A stretch of 64,000 nucleotides of DNA, taken from positions 677,566,314-677,630,313 of the forward strand of contig NC_057862.1 of assembly GCF_019393635.1 (NCBI RefSeq). Reading direction: 5' to 3'. This document shows, piece by piece, positions 45,496 through 59,400 of this stretch. The notes beneath the pieces were generated by a model. It searched no databases, was not told the origin of the DNA, and was given only the letters and a program-made list of their open reading frames with translations. Position 1 is the stretch's first letter; every line of letters begins with the position of its first letter. Made by a program: the position numbers and the translations under genes. Origin of the DNA: Dromiciops gliroides. Lineage: Eukaryota > Chordata > Mammalia > Microbiotheria > Microbiotheriidae.

Positions 45496-45800
45496 TGGAG
45501 GGTTGGGCTCTTCAGTCAGTAGTGATAGACGTGACAAAGAAAGCATCGATACAACTTTTTGCAAAGAAGCACAGAGAGGAGGGAAGGGCACAGAAGGGGA
45601 CACAAATAGAGTCATTTGTTATTCTGTTGCCAAGCTTTTGTACATAAGTATAAACATACGTGTGTGTTTTTATAATAAGCTGTTCAGCAGAAGGTCATGG
45701 CTTCTGGTATAGTTCTCTCTTCCCTGTTCTTTTGTGTGTCTTGAAATGGTTGTGATTGTTGAAGTCACAATAAAAAAGAAAATGTAACTTTAACAAAAAA
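45496..45800 (+). pseudogene. Possible retrocopied transcript 3' end
   Basis: Unique sequence ending CACAATAAAAAAGAAAATGT and then A7 about 35 bp later. It directly follows the L1 tail. This could be a retrocopied 3' UTR or an L1 3' transduction; the parent was not recognised. Confidence 0.3.
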
Positions 45801-46161
45801 AGAACCACTGGCTTGGTAGTAAAAGCCATTCATTTTAGATATGAGAAAACGGAGGCCCTGAAAATGTATATGAATTACCAAAAGATCCCAGAATTAGTAA
45901 ATTACAGAGGCTGGACTGAAATATACATTTTCAACTCCAACATTCTTTCAGCTGTACTGTGAGGCTGCAGGGACCATGCCCCAGGGAGCTCTTATTGTGA
46001 TGGGGGTGACACAAGCCCAGCCCTTAGGGATGCCCTGGTCTATTGGGTGGTAGCAGCCCCTGCCTTTTAGGAGGGGCTGCTCTGATGGGGAAGCACAGGC
46101 GCTGCCCTCAGGGAGCACCTAGCCTGGGGCAGTTCTGCCATACACAATCCATCTAAAGTTC
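45801..46161. other. No recognised gene
   Basis: A MIR-like piece at about 45815-45960. The rest is unassigned. Confidence 0.4.
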
Positions 46162-46175
46162 TGGACACACTTTTT

Positions 46176-46332
46176 GTTTGTTTGGTTGGTTTTTGGCAGG
46201 GCAATGAAGGTTAAGTGACTTGCCCAGGGTCACACAGCTAGTAAGTGTCAAGTGTCTGAGGCCAGATTTGAACTCAGGTTCTCCTGAATCCAGGGCCGGT
46301 GCTCTATCCACTGTGCCACCTAGCTGCCCCCT
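46176..46332 (-). mobile_element. tRNA-derived SINE, short form
   Basis: Perfect 14-bp duplication TGGACACACTTTTT at 46162-46175 and 46333-46346. It is the last SINE before a repeat-poor interval. Confidence 0.94.
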
Positions 46333-46346
46333 TGGACACACTTTTT

Positions 46347-48455
46347 AAAAAATGTTCTCTGTCAGGTATCCCCACTGGGACTCTGTGCTGCCTTCATTCT
46401 CCAAAACTCTTTCCCAGATTAGGGAAAAAAGAGGCATTCTCTTGTGGCATAAGGAGTGGGAAACTGAGGTCTGGTGTGAGCAGGACCATGGCCCAATGCT
46501 GATTCTGGAAGCCAGGTAGCTTGCCTCGGAATTGTCTCTGCCCTTCCCCTCAGGCCGTTGACAGAAAGGTGACACAGCCCAGAGAAAGTTCACAGCTGGG
46601 TGGGGAGCAGGCAAAGAAAATTCCAGATTTCCACAGGAACCTCAGGAGAAGGGAAAAAACTTACTAAGGGGAATGTGTGTGTGTGTGTATGTATGTGTGT
46701 GTGCGTGCACATGTGTGAGAGTGTCAGTGTGTGTGTGTGTTTTCTTTCCAAAGTGCAAATAAACCTCTCTTCTGTGGTATGGCCCATGGCACCAGAGAGG
46801 AAGGAGGACTGTGGGTCCCGGACCTGACCCCCACCTCTGGCTCTGGGGGAGGGGGGCACCTAGCAAAAGGAATGTTGGCTCTTACCCTGGTCACACGGGT
46901 CGGAAACCCAGTCGGGATTCCTCTCTCCCACAAGGGTGGGATCCTGCGTCAGCCTACCCTCCATGGGGGGTCAGGGGGGACTCCAGTCCCCGTAATTAGA
47001 TAGCAAACGGTCGGCTGGTCAAGGGCAAACACTGAGGTTGTTTGTCCTGGGTCTCAGGGAGGTGGTTTGGATGGAAATCAGGGACCGCCACCTTTTCCAA
47101 AACAGGGCCAGGGCTCACTGGCCTGGCTGCCCAGGGTGGCCAAGAAGGAGGCCAGGGATGGGTCTGGGGAAGGAGATAGAACCAGGGTGAGGGTACCCTG
47201 AGTGCAGAGGGGCATGGCCTGTGGTGCTTGTGGCTGCCCTGGGGGTCTACTCTGCATGAATGTTCCAGAGCCTCTTGGGTTCTGCCTTTTCCTCTCTAGC
47301 CCATAACCTCATATCTCATATAATACTTTCTCTTGTGTATTTCATAAACCAGGAGACAGAAGACATGGGTTCAAATCCCACATCTGATGCTTACTACCCA
47401 CGTGATCCTGGTTTCTTCATCAGAAATAGAAGGGCTCCCTTCCGCCCTCAACACCTCACTCCCGGACAATACCTTCCCTGCTCCATGTCTCTCCAAGGAA
47501 TGGCAACTCTATCACCCTCCTGCACCCTTGGCCCAAGGAAGTTCCCCTAGGAGAAGCTTAGCTGAGATTCTGCCCTGAACCATCCCTAGAGTGAGGAGTA
47601 ATAGATCCATGTGACATTGGAAAGGACTTAGGGAAGACATAGGAAGACCTTCCTAGGCATATCATGGGCTGGTGTCAAAGGCTCTACATCTTGGCCCCAA
47701 TCCCACTTTTGCTATTTGCTCCCGTGTCAACCTAGACTTCCCCTCTCTGGGCCTCAGTTTGTTCTTCTGTAAAATTAGTTAGACTTGTTGATCTCTAAAG
47801 GCCTTTCCAGTTTTAAATGCTCTGAACCCCTGAAATGAACTCACCCCCCCATCCCCCCACCCCACCTGGGAGGGTGCCCTGCCCTCCTAGGGTCCAATTC
47901 TTAGAACCCCTCATTCCCACCAAGCACTACCTACCGCCATTCCCAATACTCATGGCTGTCAGTGTTTCCTTCCCTCTCCAAATTTCTTTTGGGATTTTGG
48001 TATTGACCTATCTGCGTCTGTATAGTATCCCTGCCAGAGAAATCTAATCCCCTTGAGGGCAGGGACTGTCTTCTTCATGTGTTTGTATCTCTGACAGCCA
48101 GAACAATGCCTGGCACCTCGCTGTCACTTCATGAAGCAAGCCTTCCTGGCTCTAGAAGAAAAGAGAAGGGTCTGGACAAAACCAGAACTAGGAATCCCTG
48201 CTCCTGGGGCTATGGGCACAGAATGGGTCTGCAATGAGTGGCATGTAACGTGACCTTGAATCGACTCCTCAAGACAAATTCAGTCGATCAGGTGGGAAAG
48301 GTGCTGGGGCACACAACCCTATGGGAAGAGAGATCCCAGGATATCAGGAAGCCATGTTGGAGGGGAGAGGGGGAGGACACACCCAGGCACGTTCTGCCAG
48401 AGCAGAGAAAGGACTCACCGGAGATCCAGCTGCCAGGGAAGTCAGCCCTGTTACA
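46347..48455. other. Repeat-poor intergenic stretch downstream of CYP26B1
   Basis: Holds a (TG)n microsatellite (46674-46741), MIR-like pieces (47345-47460, 47690-47825) and an L2 3' end (48025-48140, TTGAGGGCAGGGACTGTCTT). Several open frames occur at 46600-47000 on both strands but none has a recognisable domain. Confidence 0.5.
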
Positions 48456-48465
48456 GAGCTTCCTG

Positions 48466-48628
48466 GGTTTTTTTGTTTGTTTGTTTGTTTTAGTGAGGCA
48501 ACTGGGGTTAAGTGACTTGCCCAGGGTCACGCAGCTAGTAAGTGTTAAGTGTCTGAGGCCAGATTCGAACTCAGGTACTCCTGACTTCAGGGCCGGTGCT
48601 CTATCCACTGCACTACCTAGCTGCCCCT
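48466..48628 (-). mobile_element. tRNA-derived SINE, short form
   Basis: Perfect 10-bp duplication GAGCTTCCTG at 48456-48465 and 48629-48638. It is the repeat closest to the predicted CYP26B1 poly(A) site. Confidence 0.94.
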
Positions 48629-48638
48629 GAGCTTCCTG

Positions 48639-48869
48639 TTTTAACTAAACATTGTTGCTAACTAGGACCTTAGCTCATTTGTTGCTACGATGCTGAGGAG
48701 TCTCTCCATTGCTGGCGCCCCCTACATGATGGTGTCCTGAGACAAATTCCTAGTTACTTCACCCTGGTTCTAGCTCCACAGGCAGGCAGAAGGATGGCAA
48801 AGGTATATTCCTTCCACCTCATTCCCAGGGGGCTTTGGAAAGAAAAGGTAAAATCCAAAAAAGAGAAAG
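48639..48869. other. CYP26B1 3' flank
   Basis: Unique sequence between the SINE and the predicted poly(A) site. Nothing further recognised. Confidence 0.45.
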
Positions 48870-48892
48870 AAATCCAGGCAGAGTCCCCTCTT

Positions 48893-48898
48893 TTTATT
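48893..48898 (-). terminator. CYP26B1: Candidate CYP26B1 poly(A) signal AATAAA
   Basis: The minus strand reads AATAAA here, followed within about 30-60 nt by a T-rich stretch (TTTCTTTCTCTTTTTT, around 48872-48857) suited to a downstream element. It sits at the end of the AU-rich, repeat-free block and 255 bp before a SINE. ATTAAA variants at about 50262 and 51138 could give shorter isoforms. Confidence 0.6.
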
Positions 48899-49536
48899 AA
48901 GGAAGTCTATAAAATAGCCACATGGATTATGTTTGAGATCACAAATCGCACAACATTCATTTTTAATATGCCACACGAAATATTATATACATATTAAAAA
49001 CCACACAACAGAGAACACACTCACACACAGCACCAGCTCCATAACAGACAATGACAAAAAAATGCAAAAACACAAGTGCGCTCTTTGCTCAATATTTAAA
49101 AAAAACGACCGAGATAAAAACATATTAATATTTTTGAACCACGTTTACAATAATGGGGCAGGGGGGTCATATTTTACTAAATAACAAATATTTAACAGCA
49201 AAAAAACCCTTTATACTAAATATCTATTTTGAATTATAACAAAAATAGTACTTATAATAGTTTATAAAGACAGACAAAAAAACAAATTATAACATTTCTG
49301 CAACCAAAAAAAATTGTTTTTTGTGTATAAAATAACATTATAGCAAATAGGGCAGGGTTGGGATGGTGTGGGGGGCTGCCACCACCAGGGCCCCAACATC
49401 AAAAGTGCTTCATTCTGCAAACTCACTGCAGGTGTGGCCTTATGTGTGTATGTGTGTGAGTGGGACTTCACTCCACCGAGTTGTATTAGTTAGGGTGACC
49501 CCATCTAAAGAGCCCCCATCTAAATTTAGTGCTAAG

Positions 49537-49538
<2 letters not shown>

Positions 49539-49566
<28 letters not shown>
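49539..49566. repeat. (CA)n microsatellite in the CYP26B1 3' UTR
   Basis: About 13 CA units on the plus strand, (UG)n in the mRNA. Confidence 0.93.
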
Positions 49567-49567
<1 letters not shown>

Positions 49568-51029
49568 GAGATACACGTGTATACACACGCCTGGGCATAC
49601 AACAGAACTCATAACAGATGGATGCTTCTGACCTAAAACAAACCAGCCCATCAACCCAAGTGCCTTGGGTCCGCCATTTTTTTCCTTAGCTTTCTGTCTA
49701 GGTGCCTTAGGGATGTCTTCCTTCTTTCCTTCCTGGCTTCTCCCTGTATCTGCACCAGACCCCTGGTTCCTGCCCAGTTATCCTCCTAGCCCTGTACCTA
49801 CCAATCCCCTCGAAGAATCCTTCACCCCTTTTTCAGAAGCTCCTGAAAGATAGAGGTGCACCCAAGAGTCCTGGCTGATTTGCATCATGTTACCCAGAAT
49901 GCCATCCTTCAAGATGACCCTGCCCTAGGGCTCTAAGAGTTTGAACCCATTGTTTATGGAGCTGTTAGAGAATGGGGATGGGGTGGAAATGAGCTGGGCA
50001 ATGTAGAGGTTGGGGATGGAAGGAGAAGCTCAGTGAACAACTCCCTCCTGTTTGGCCATCCTTTCTTCCCCATCCCAACTCAGAAGGGAGATTTCCTAGT
50101 GGGGGAACCTCACCCACAGGTAAGTGGGAGGGACCTTGGTAGCAGGCCCACCATCTCCTCATCTTCAGATGCAGAGAAAGAGGGAAAACTCCATCCTGCC
50201 AGTGGGTGCCCCAAAGCCCCATATAGTAACTATTTCTTAGAGCTCCCTTTCATCTTTGCCTTTAATAGTAGGGAGACTCCAGCAGGAAGGCTTCAAGTCA
50301 GATTCAAAGAAAAGGGGGTTTGAGTGTGTCTCCCCTTCCTCTGCTTTCCCCTCCTGGAGCTGAGGCTAACGGGCCAGTGGCATCAAGGAAAGATGAACAA
50401 GGGGGGGCGGCAATCTGGGGAACCCAGCAGGGAAGAAGAGACAGGGTAGAAAGAGAGAGCCTCAGCTTCCTCTCTCAAGGAAGTGGCCCTGTCTCCAGCC
50501 CCACTGCTCTGAATCCACTCACCCACCCACCCAGAGAGAGTACTAGGTGGACTTAGGTCAGAGCACAAGGTCAAAGCGGCCTTCAGGTACTCAGAGGGCT
50601 AGCATTTCTGGAAGAAGGTCACTTCCCTGCCTCTGCATGACATATACTCCATCCGCAGCAAGAAGGACTAGGGTTAGACCAGCAGAAGAAGGCTCCAACC
50701 TAGGGAAGGGGGTCAGAAAGCAGATTGGGGCACCAGGGTTTGGGGGAGATCACTGTTTCCTCCTCTTCCCTCGCAGGAAATGGTTAAGAATAGGGCAATG
50801 GTTGGGAGGCAGGGGCAGTGGAGGGGAGAGCTGACCTCTCCAGTCCTGCAAATTCTAGGCTTCCAGGGGACCAATTAATAAATACAGGGGCATGGGATGG
50901 GAGGGGGTTATCAGGTCAAGTGCTCTCAGTGGCAGGGCATGGGCATGGGCATGGGGAAGGGAGTCTGGCTCAAGGCTGACAGATGGGGAGAGTGAAGCTG
51001 AGTGTGCTCACCCTGGGCTTCCAAGGTAG

Positions 51030-51082
51030 ATGCTGGCAGGGGCAGGGGCAGGGGCAGGCAGGGGAGGGGTGGGGGGAGGGAG
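51030..51082 (+). repeat. (GGGGCA)n and G-tracts opposite the CYP26B1 3' UTR
   Basis: At least four successive GGGGCA-type units followed by GGGGAGGGG and GGGGGGAGGG. The plus strand meets the simple quadruplex pattern; the mRNA strand is C-rich. Confidence 0.85.
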
Positions 51083-51526
51083 AGAGTAAGAGTAGCAGCA
51101 ACAGGTGACTTCAAATGTCCAAACTGGCAGTGAGAGTCTTTAATGGGACTCACTGCCACTTTGGCTCCCCACCCCCAGGCCATCACCCAGAATGCCTTGC
51201 TGCAGGATAACCCCCAAGCCTGGGAAGATTCTGAGGGGTTCAAGGCCTGGTCTGAACAGTGGCAAGAGGTGGGGGTAGAGCAGGACTTGTTTTTTGAGAG
51301 TTGGGGTTTGAGGGATGGGAAATAAGCTAAGTGGGTAACTCCCTTCCCTGCGCTCTAGACTCCTCCTCACCCCAACCCAAAGGAGAATAGAAATAAAATG
51401 GGGCATGGGGTGAGGGGGAAGGGAGGAGGGCAGGGAACAATGTGAAACAACAACATCAAAAAAACACTGTTAACACCACACGTTTAACACTGTAAAGGGC
51501 ATGCGGGTCACCAGCAGATCACGGCC

Positions 51527-51553
51527 TGCTTGGTGCTGGCGCAGCACCAAGCA
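51527..51553 (-). promoter_or_regulatory. Perfect 12-bp stem with 3-nt loop in the CYP26B1 3' UTR
   Basis: In mRNA sense the left arm is TGCTTGGTGCTG, the loop is CGC and the right arm is CAGCACCAAGCA, an uninterrupted 12-bp stem. It begins about 333 nt after the stop codon. The pyrimidine-purine-pyrimidine triloop resembles the loops bound by Roquin and cut by Regnase-1, though the closing pairs differ from the classical decay element. The stem is too short for a microRNA precursor. A functional role is inferred. Confidence 0.55.
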
Positions 51554-51885
51554 TTTCTACCCCATGCAGGGAGGAATGAGGGGCTGGGGGAGACTAGGAA
51601 AAGAGGAAGGGAGTCAGAGAAGGAAAACCAACCCCTTGCTCCCAACCCCATATTGTGGGGATGACCCTTCCGGCATTGAACAGAGGGCGTGGGCCACCAA
51701 AGGAAAGGAGAGAAAAGCTGTTGGGTCCTCTCTCCTCCCGCCTCAGCCTTTGCTCTTTGCTTCTAGGGTCCCCCCACACTGACACAGGTTTCCTTGTTAC
51801 CCTCATTCCTTTACCGGTTCTCCCCCCACCCAAGCCATGCGGAGGCTGAGGTCGGGTGGGGGGAGGCCATCGCTGGGGAGCCCCG

Positions 51886-54393
<2,508 letters not shown>

Positions 54394-54544
54394 CTAGAGA
54401 AGAGGAGAGATCCGGAGCCTTCACCATTTGGCAGCTCCTTCCTACCTTTCTAGCCTTCTTAGACTTTACTCCCTGCTCTACGCTGCCCCCCCCCCATCTC
54501 CTACTTCTGGGCCTCCAAGATGCAGCCATAAGGTTGACAAACCC

Positions 54545-54665
54545 CATTAGATTGTAAGTTCCTTGAGGGCAGGGCCTGTCTTTTTGTCTTTTTTTGGTAT
54601 CCCCAGTACTTAGTGGTGCCTGGTACACAGTAGGTGCTTAATAAGTGCTTATTGAATTGAATGAA
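54545..54665 (+). mobile_element. L2 3'-end fragment in intron 2
   Basis: AGATTGTAAGTTCCTTGAGG, then GTAGGTGCTTAATAAGTGCT. Confidence 0.7.
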
Positions 54666-54704
54666 AAATGGGTGTGGGAGGGGGGCTCCTTGGGGACCCC
54701 AGCT

Positions 54705-54825
54705 CAGCCACTTACTACCTGTGTGACCTTAGGCAAGTACTTCAACCACTTTGTGCCTCAGTTTCCTTGTTCATAAAATGAAAAGGGGCTGGACTAGTTG
54801 ACATCTAAGTTTCCTTCCAACTCCA
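54705..54825 (+). mobile_element. MIR-like fragment in intron 2
   Basis: CACTTACTACCTGTGTGACC, then GTGCCTCAGTTTCCTTGTTC. Confidence 0.65.
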
Positions 54826-57800
54826 AGACACAGAGGGATGAACAAAATGACCTCCAACCCAAAGTGCTCTCTAATCCAATCCAAAAGGTGTTGCCAAACC
54901 CTAGACAAGATGCCTTTCTAATCCCTTCTGTCTTTCCCAACTGCTCTTGGCAATGGACAGACTCCCTGTTTCCACCTCCCCTCCCCTCTTCCCTTCTGAT
55001 TGGCTCCCCAAGGTCCCCCCACCCCAGCCCCCTCTTTCCCCCCTTCAGCTCCCCACACATTTTTTTTCAGGCAGCCTGTCGCCCGCCCATGGTGTGTAAG
55101 AGATGAGAGGGGCTGTTTGTTTATTTGTAGATGCCTAGCCCAGCCCGGCTTATGTCCCACCAATCTCCCACTCTGTGCTCCCCACCCCCGCCAGCAGGAG
55201 GGGGGTAGGGGATGAAACAAGCTGGTGGAAGGAGGGACAAGGTAAGGAGGTCAGCTGGAGAGGCAGGCTGGGAGAGGTGGGCCAGGGCCAAGGAAGGGGG
55301 AAAATATCTCTCCTGGGGCCCTGCTGCCCCCAGAACTCCAACCGCACGCATGCACGGGGGCTGGTGCCCAAGCAGCCCCCCCAAACATAACAAGCTCACA
55401 AACTGTAAATTTGAGAATTTCCCCTGCAGTCAGCTGGAGGAGGAGAAGGTAACATTTTCCTGGCCGGAGCCGTGCATGGCTAATGGCCGGGACGTGGGCC
55501 CAGAGGGTTTGCTGAAGTAACAGCCGTGGCCCTTCCATGGCCCGGCCAGGCCTCACAATAGCACTTTCATACCGAAATCCCTGGTGGCTGCGGAGGTGGG
55601 AGGGAGGGAGGGGAGGAAGGGGTGGGGAGAGAGATGGCCCAGCACAGGCTGAGGGGAGGCGGGTGTTAGGGGTCTGCTCCCACTGGGGACAGGAAGCAGG
55701 GAAGTGGCCTTCGATGGCAGACAGGGACAGGGAGAGGTCATCTTGAGCAACCCCTGCCTCCAAGCAGCTAACTTGCCCCAGTGTCTCTCCCTCCCCTGCC
55801 CCCCCTTCCCCCACCACGTGCTCACCCCAGGAGGAGGAGGATTTCATAGCTGGCCTCAGTAACTCATTCCAGAGATGAATGAAGTCAGGCAGATAGAGAG
55901 ATCTCCCTCTGTCTACCCTTAATCTTTCCTGTCTCGGGGTCCAGAGGAGACAGGTCTCCCTCCAGATGCTGGGTTTCTTTTTAACCCCCTTGAAGTCTAA
56001 GGAAACAAGGGCAGGGCTGGGATTGGAACCCAGGTCCTCTGACTCTCTTTTCACTTTGGAAGAGATGAATTCTTATACTATTGATAAGAGCACTGACCTA
56101 GAGTGCTATTGGTGTCACTGGGAAAAGATGAATAACTAAGAGAACTGCCAATAAGGGCACCTGGTCTGGCACTGGAGGTAGGGGATAGGTCACTAGAGAT
56201 AGAAGGGGTGGGCCAAGGCTGAGAAGGCTGGAGGGAGCTACCTGGGAGGTAAGAGAAGAAGGAGAAATAGGGGGACCTTGGGAGCGGGGGAGGAGTTTGT
56301 CTGCATGACCAGAAGCTAGATATCCCACTCTCCAGCCCCAAGAGAAGGGTTCAGATAGGTGCAGCCTCCTTCCCTCCACCCATCGTGGGAAAGCACCCAC
56401 CACAGTAGTGTGGCCCATGATCCTTTGTGGATAGAAGTGGGCCCACCAAGCCCCACCTCCCAGGCGGCTGCTGAGACTGATTCCCATCTTTACCCACGAT
56501 CGTCCAAAAAATGGTTCTAGGGCTGCCGTTCCTGTCCCCACCAGCTACCCCCAGCCTCCAGGATGCTGAACACTACCATGAGCCCCCAGCAGACCTCAGC
56601 GTAGGGCTCCATATGCCCGGCCAGTTTCCCATGCTCAGATCTCGAGAGCTGGGGGCAGTAGGGATCGGACAGCGAGCGACTGGCAAAATCACTGTCTCTA
56701 AGATCAGAAGTCCCAAGTTCAAATCTGACTTTTTTAACTTACTGCCTGTGGGACTAAGGACTTGGCCTTGGCCACCTCTGAGGTTCCTTGTGGATCTAGG
56801 ATCCTGTGAGCCCGATAGCAGCCCGGCTACTTCACCACTGGGCCTCAGTTTCTTCCTCTGGAAAATGGGGCTGGGAATAATGGCTCTTTCTACTGCCCAG
56901 GGTTGGTATGAAGAGAGGACTATAGAAATGTGAGCTAGTACCCTAAGAACTGCTGCTTCTGTTATTCCTCCTCAATAGCATAGTTCAAAACAGGGTGGGC
57001 TCAACCTCCCTGAAGGGAGGAACGGTCTCTTTTTGACCTTAGCCCAGTGCAAAGCTCATGAGAAATCCCTACCAAGGTCCAGAGCCTCAGGCTACCAGCA
57101 GGGAGCGGAGCTGAGAGAGAGCCCAGGTCTCCCGGCCTCTGGGTCATGACATCAGCTCCCCAAACTGTCCAGGAAGAGCCCTGGACTCCAGTTTGGAGGT
57201 TCTAGGGGGCTGGTCCATGAGGCAGCCTGGCAAGGCCCCGGGGGATATCAGGGAGAACTTCACAGGATTACCTGCTGCCCCAGCAGAGTTCTGGGGACAG
57301 GGGGAATCACTGTCTCATTCTCCCACCCTGAAAAGTATGATCTCTTTGCCCCTGCTTGGTTTTTCTCCTCCCCAGCCCCACCCCCTCCCAAATGCCGCTT
57401 CACCATAGTGAGGAGCAGATGGATCTCCCTCTCCAAGGAAGAAGGGCCCAGAAAGAAAGCACCAGGAACATCAGAGCATAGAAATCCCCCGGCCCGCGGC
57501 CCGGCGGGGCTCTATCAGTGCAGGGGCCCTAGGGTAGGAGTCTGTCCCTTCGGCAGCGACTGGGGGGCAGGATAATCATTGGCCTGAGCCTTGAAAGGGC
57601 TCAGGCCCTTGTAAGGTGAGGGGTACTATATACTGCTGCCTTCTGGGGAAGGCTGGAGGGGGCGGGCAGGCAAGGGTCAGAGGCTGACAGAAACAGAGAC
57701 AGAGACACAAAGAGAGAAAGGCAGAGAGAGACAGAGACACAAAGAGAGATGGAGACAGAACACTGAGACACAGAGAGCCCATCTTAGGACCAGGTAGGAG

Positions 57801-58810
57801 ACAAGAGGCATGGGTTCTAATCCAAGCCCTGCTACTAACTGACTGTGTGACCTTGGGCAAGTCACTGCCCCTCCGTGGGCTTCCACGTCCTCCTCCATCA
57901 AACCTCCCACCTCCAAAGCTCAGACTCGGTGACCTCTGTGTGTTTATGGCACCGAGCTGACGTTGCTACTTCTGGATCAGCTGAAGCCAAGGCTATATGG
58001 GAGCCTCCTAACCCTTGGAGATCTCCAGGACTCCCTGCCCAGGGCTAACCAACCTCAACATTTCTTAGAACCATCAATGGCTCAGAAAGGCCCAGCCCTT
58101 CTTGAAAAGAACCACACCCAAGGGAGGTCTGGTCTGAACCCAAGGCCTGGGTTTTTGGCAATCGGCAGCCTCAGTCTGAATCAGCCACCCTGGGGTCAGC
58201 AGCTGGGCAAACCTCAGAAGGAGCCCGACCCGCCTGCCCCTTCTCCTGTGGGATTCCTAAGGATGACTGGTGCCCACGTCCCTGGTCATGCCTAATGTTT
58301 TCCGCCCCTACCTCCCAGCATCCCTCTTTCCCTCTGAGCTTCCCCTGAGTCCCCCCTGCCCTGTATCCCAAAAAGCACTTCAAATGCTGAGCAAAGGAGA
58401 CCGAGAATGAGCCCATACCCTGGGCAAGGGTAGTGGGAGGACACAGAGTGAGACCTTGGCAAGAGTCTGGGTCCTGGTGGGGGGTCCTGGTGGCTTCCAC
58501 AAGGCTGGATGAAGGCTGAAGGGAAGAGGACAGTCAGGAATGCCAGGTCCCATCCGGCAGAATCCCAACTCAGTCCTCAGAGGACCTGAGTTCAAATCCC
58601 AGTTCTGCTCGTGACAACTCTGTATGCCCACGGATAAATCACTTCCTCTTTCTGGGGTGGAGGGAGATGAGCTTAATTGTAGCCTATAGGATCATAGACT
58701 TTGAGCTCATAGGCTTAGAGGCCAGAGTTCAGTGTTCTTATTACATGAGGAAAGTGATGAACAGAAATGGCAAACAAATAGACCAAGGTCACACAGCTAA
58801 TAAGAGTCCT

Positions 58811-58950
58811 AGGTGGCAGGTAGGTGGAGCAGTAGATAAAGCACCTGCCCTGGATTCAGGAGGACCTGAGTTCAAATCCAGCTTTAGACACTTGACACTA
58901 GCTGTGTGACCCTGGGCAAGTCACTTAACCCTCATTGCCCCTCAAAAAAA
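58811..58950 (+). mobile_element. tRNA-derived SINE, short form, in intron 2
   Basis: GGTGGCAGGTAGGTGGAGCA head, CCTCATTGCCCCTCAAAA end. It lies antisense to CYP26B1. Confidence 0.9.
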
Positions 58951-59045
58951 ATGCTGAATGTTCCTGGGAGACAGTGAGGCAATAAGTCTGAGGTGGGATT
59001 TAAAGAAAGGACCTAGCCCAACATGTGACCCTGGAAAAATCCTGA

Positions 59046-59400
59046 GCATTCTGTCTGTCTCTCTTTTTCTGTCTCTCTCTTTCTGTCTCTCTCTTTCTGT
59101 CTCTCTCTTTCTCCCTCTCTGTCTCTGTCTCTGTGTCTGTGTCTCTCTCTGTCTCTCTCTCTCTGGTTCTCTGTCTCTGTCTGTCTTTCTCTCTGTGTCT
59201 CTGTCTCTGTCTCTCTGTCTCTCTGTGTCTGTCTCTCTCTGTCTCCGTCTCTGTCTCTCTCTGCCTCTCTCTCTCTGTGTCTGTATCTGTGTCTGTCTCT
59301 GTCTCTGTGTCTGTCTCTGTCTCTCTGGCTCTTTCTCTCTCTGGCTCTTTCTGTCTGTCTGTCTATCTGTGTCTGTCTGTCTATCTGTCTCTCTCTTTTA
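59046..59400. repeat. (TCTCTG)n / (TCTG)n low-complexity array in intron 2
   Basis: About 350 bp of CT with interspersed G. The Ser/Leu/Cys/Val frames over it are artefacts. Confidence 0.95.

Larger units (their letters stand above)
48870..51885 (-). other. CYP26B1: CYP26B1 3' untranslated region (predicted, about 3.0 kb)
   Basis: This interval follows the stop codon and carries almost no interspersed repeats, in contrast to the DNA below 48.6 kb. The far end is AU-rich (about 48895-49345), with at least two ATTTA pentamers in mRNA sense around 49190-49225. A (CA)n run lies at 49539-49566 and G-rich plus-strand blocks (C-rich in the mRNA) at 50936-50960 and 51030-51082. Its extent is inferred from the poly(A) signal and from the long UTR typical of this gene; no transcript was available. 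Confidence 0.7.

Noticed and set aside
46600..47000. Cluster of open frames on both strands near 46.7-47.0 kb
   Set aside because: They overlap in several frames around a (TG)n repeat, with no domain, splice or codon-bias signal favouring one.
55251..56054. 267-residue minus-strand open frame in intron 2 as a possible CYP26B1 exon 2
   Set aside because: Contains none of the expected exon 2 motifs (for example STEWPRS) and has Pro/Ser/Gly-rich random composition. Exon 2 should be only about 75 codons.
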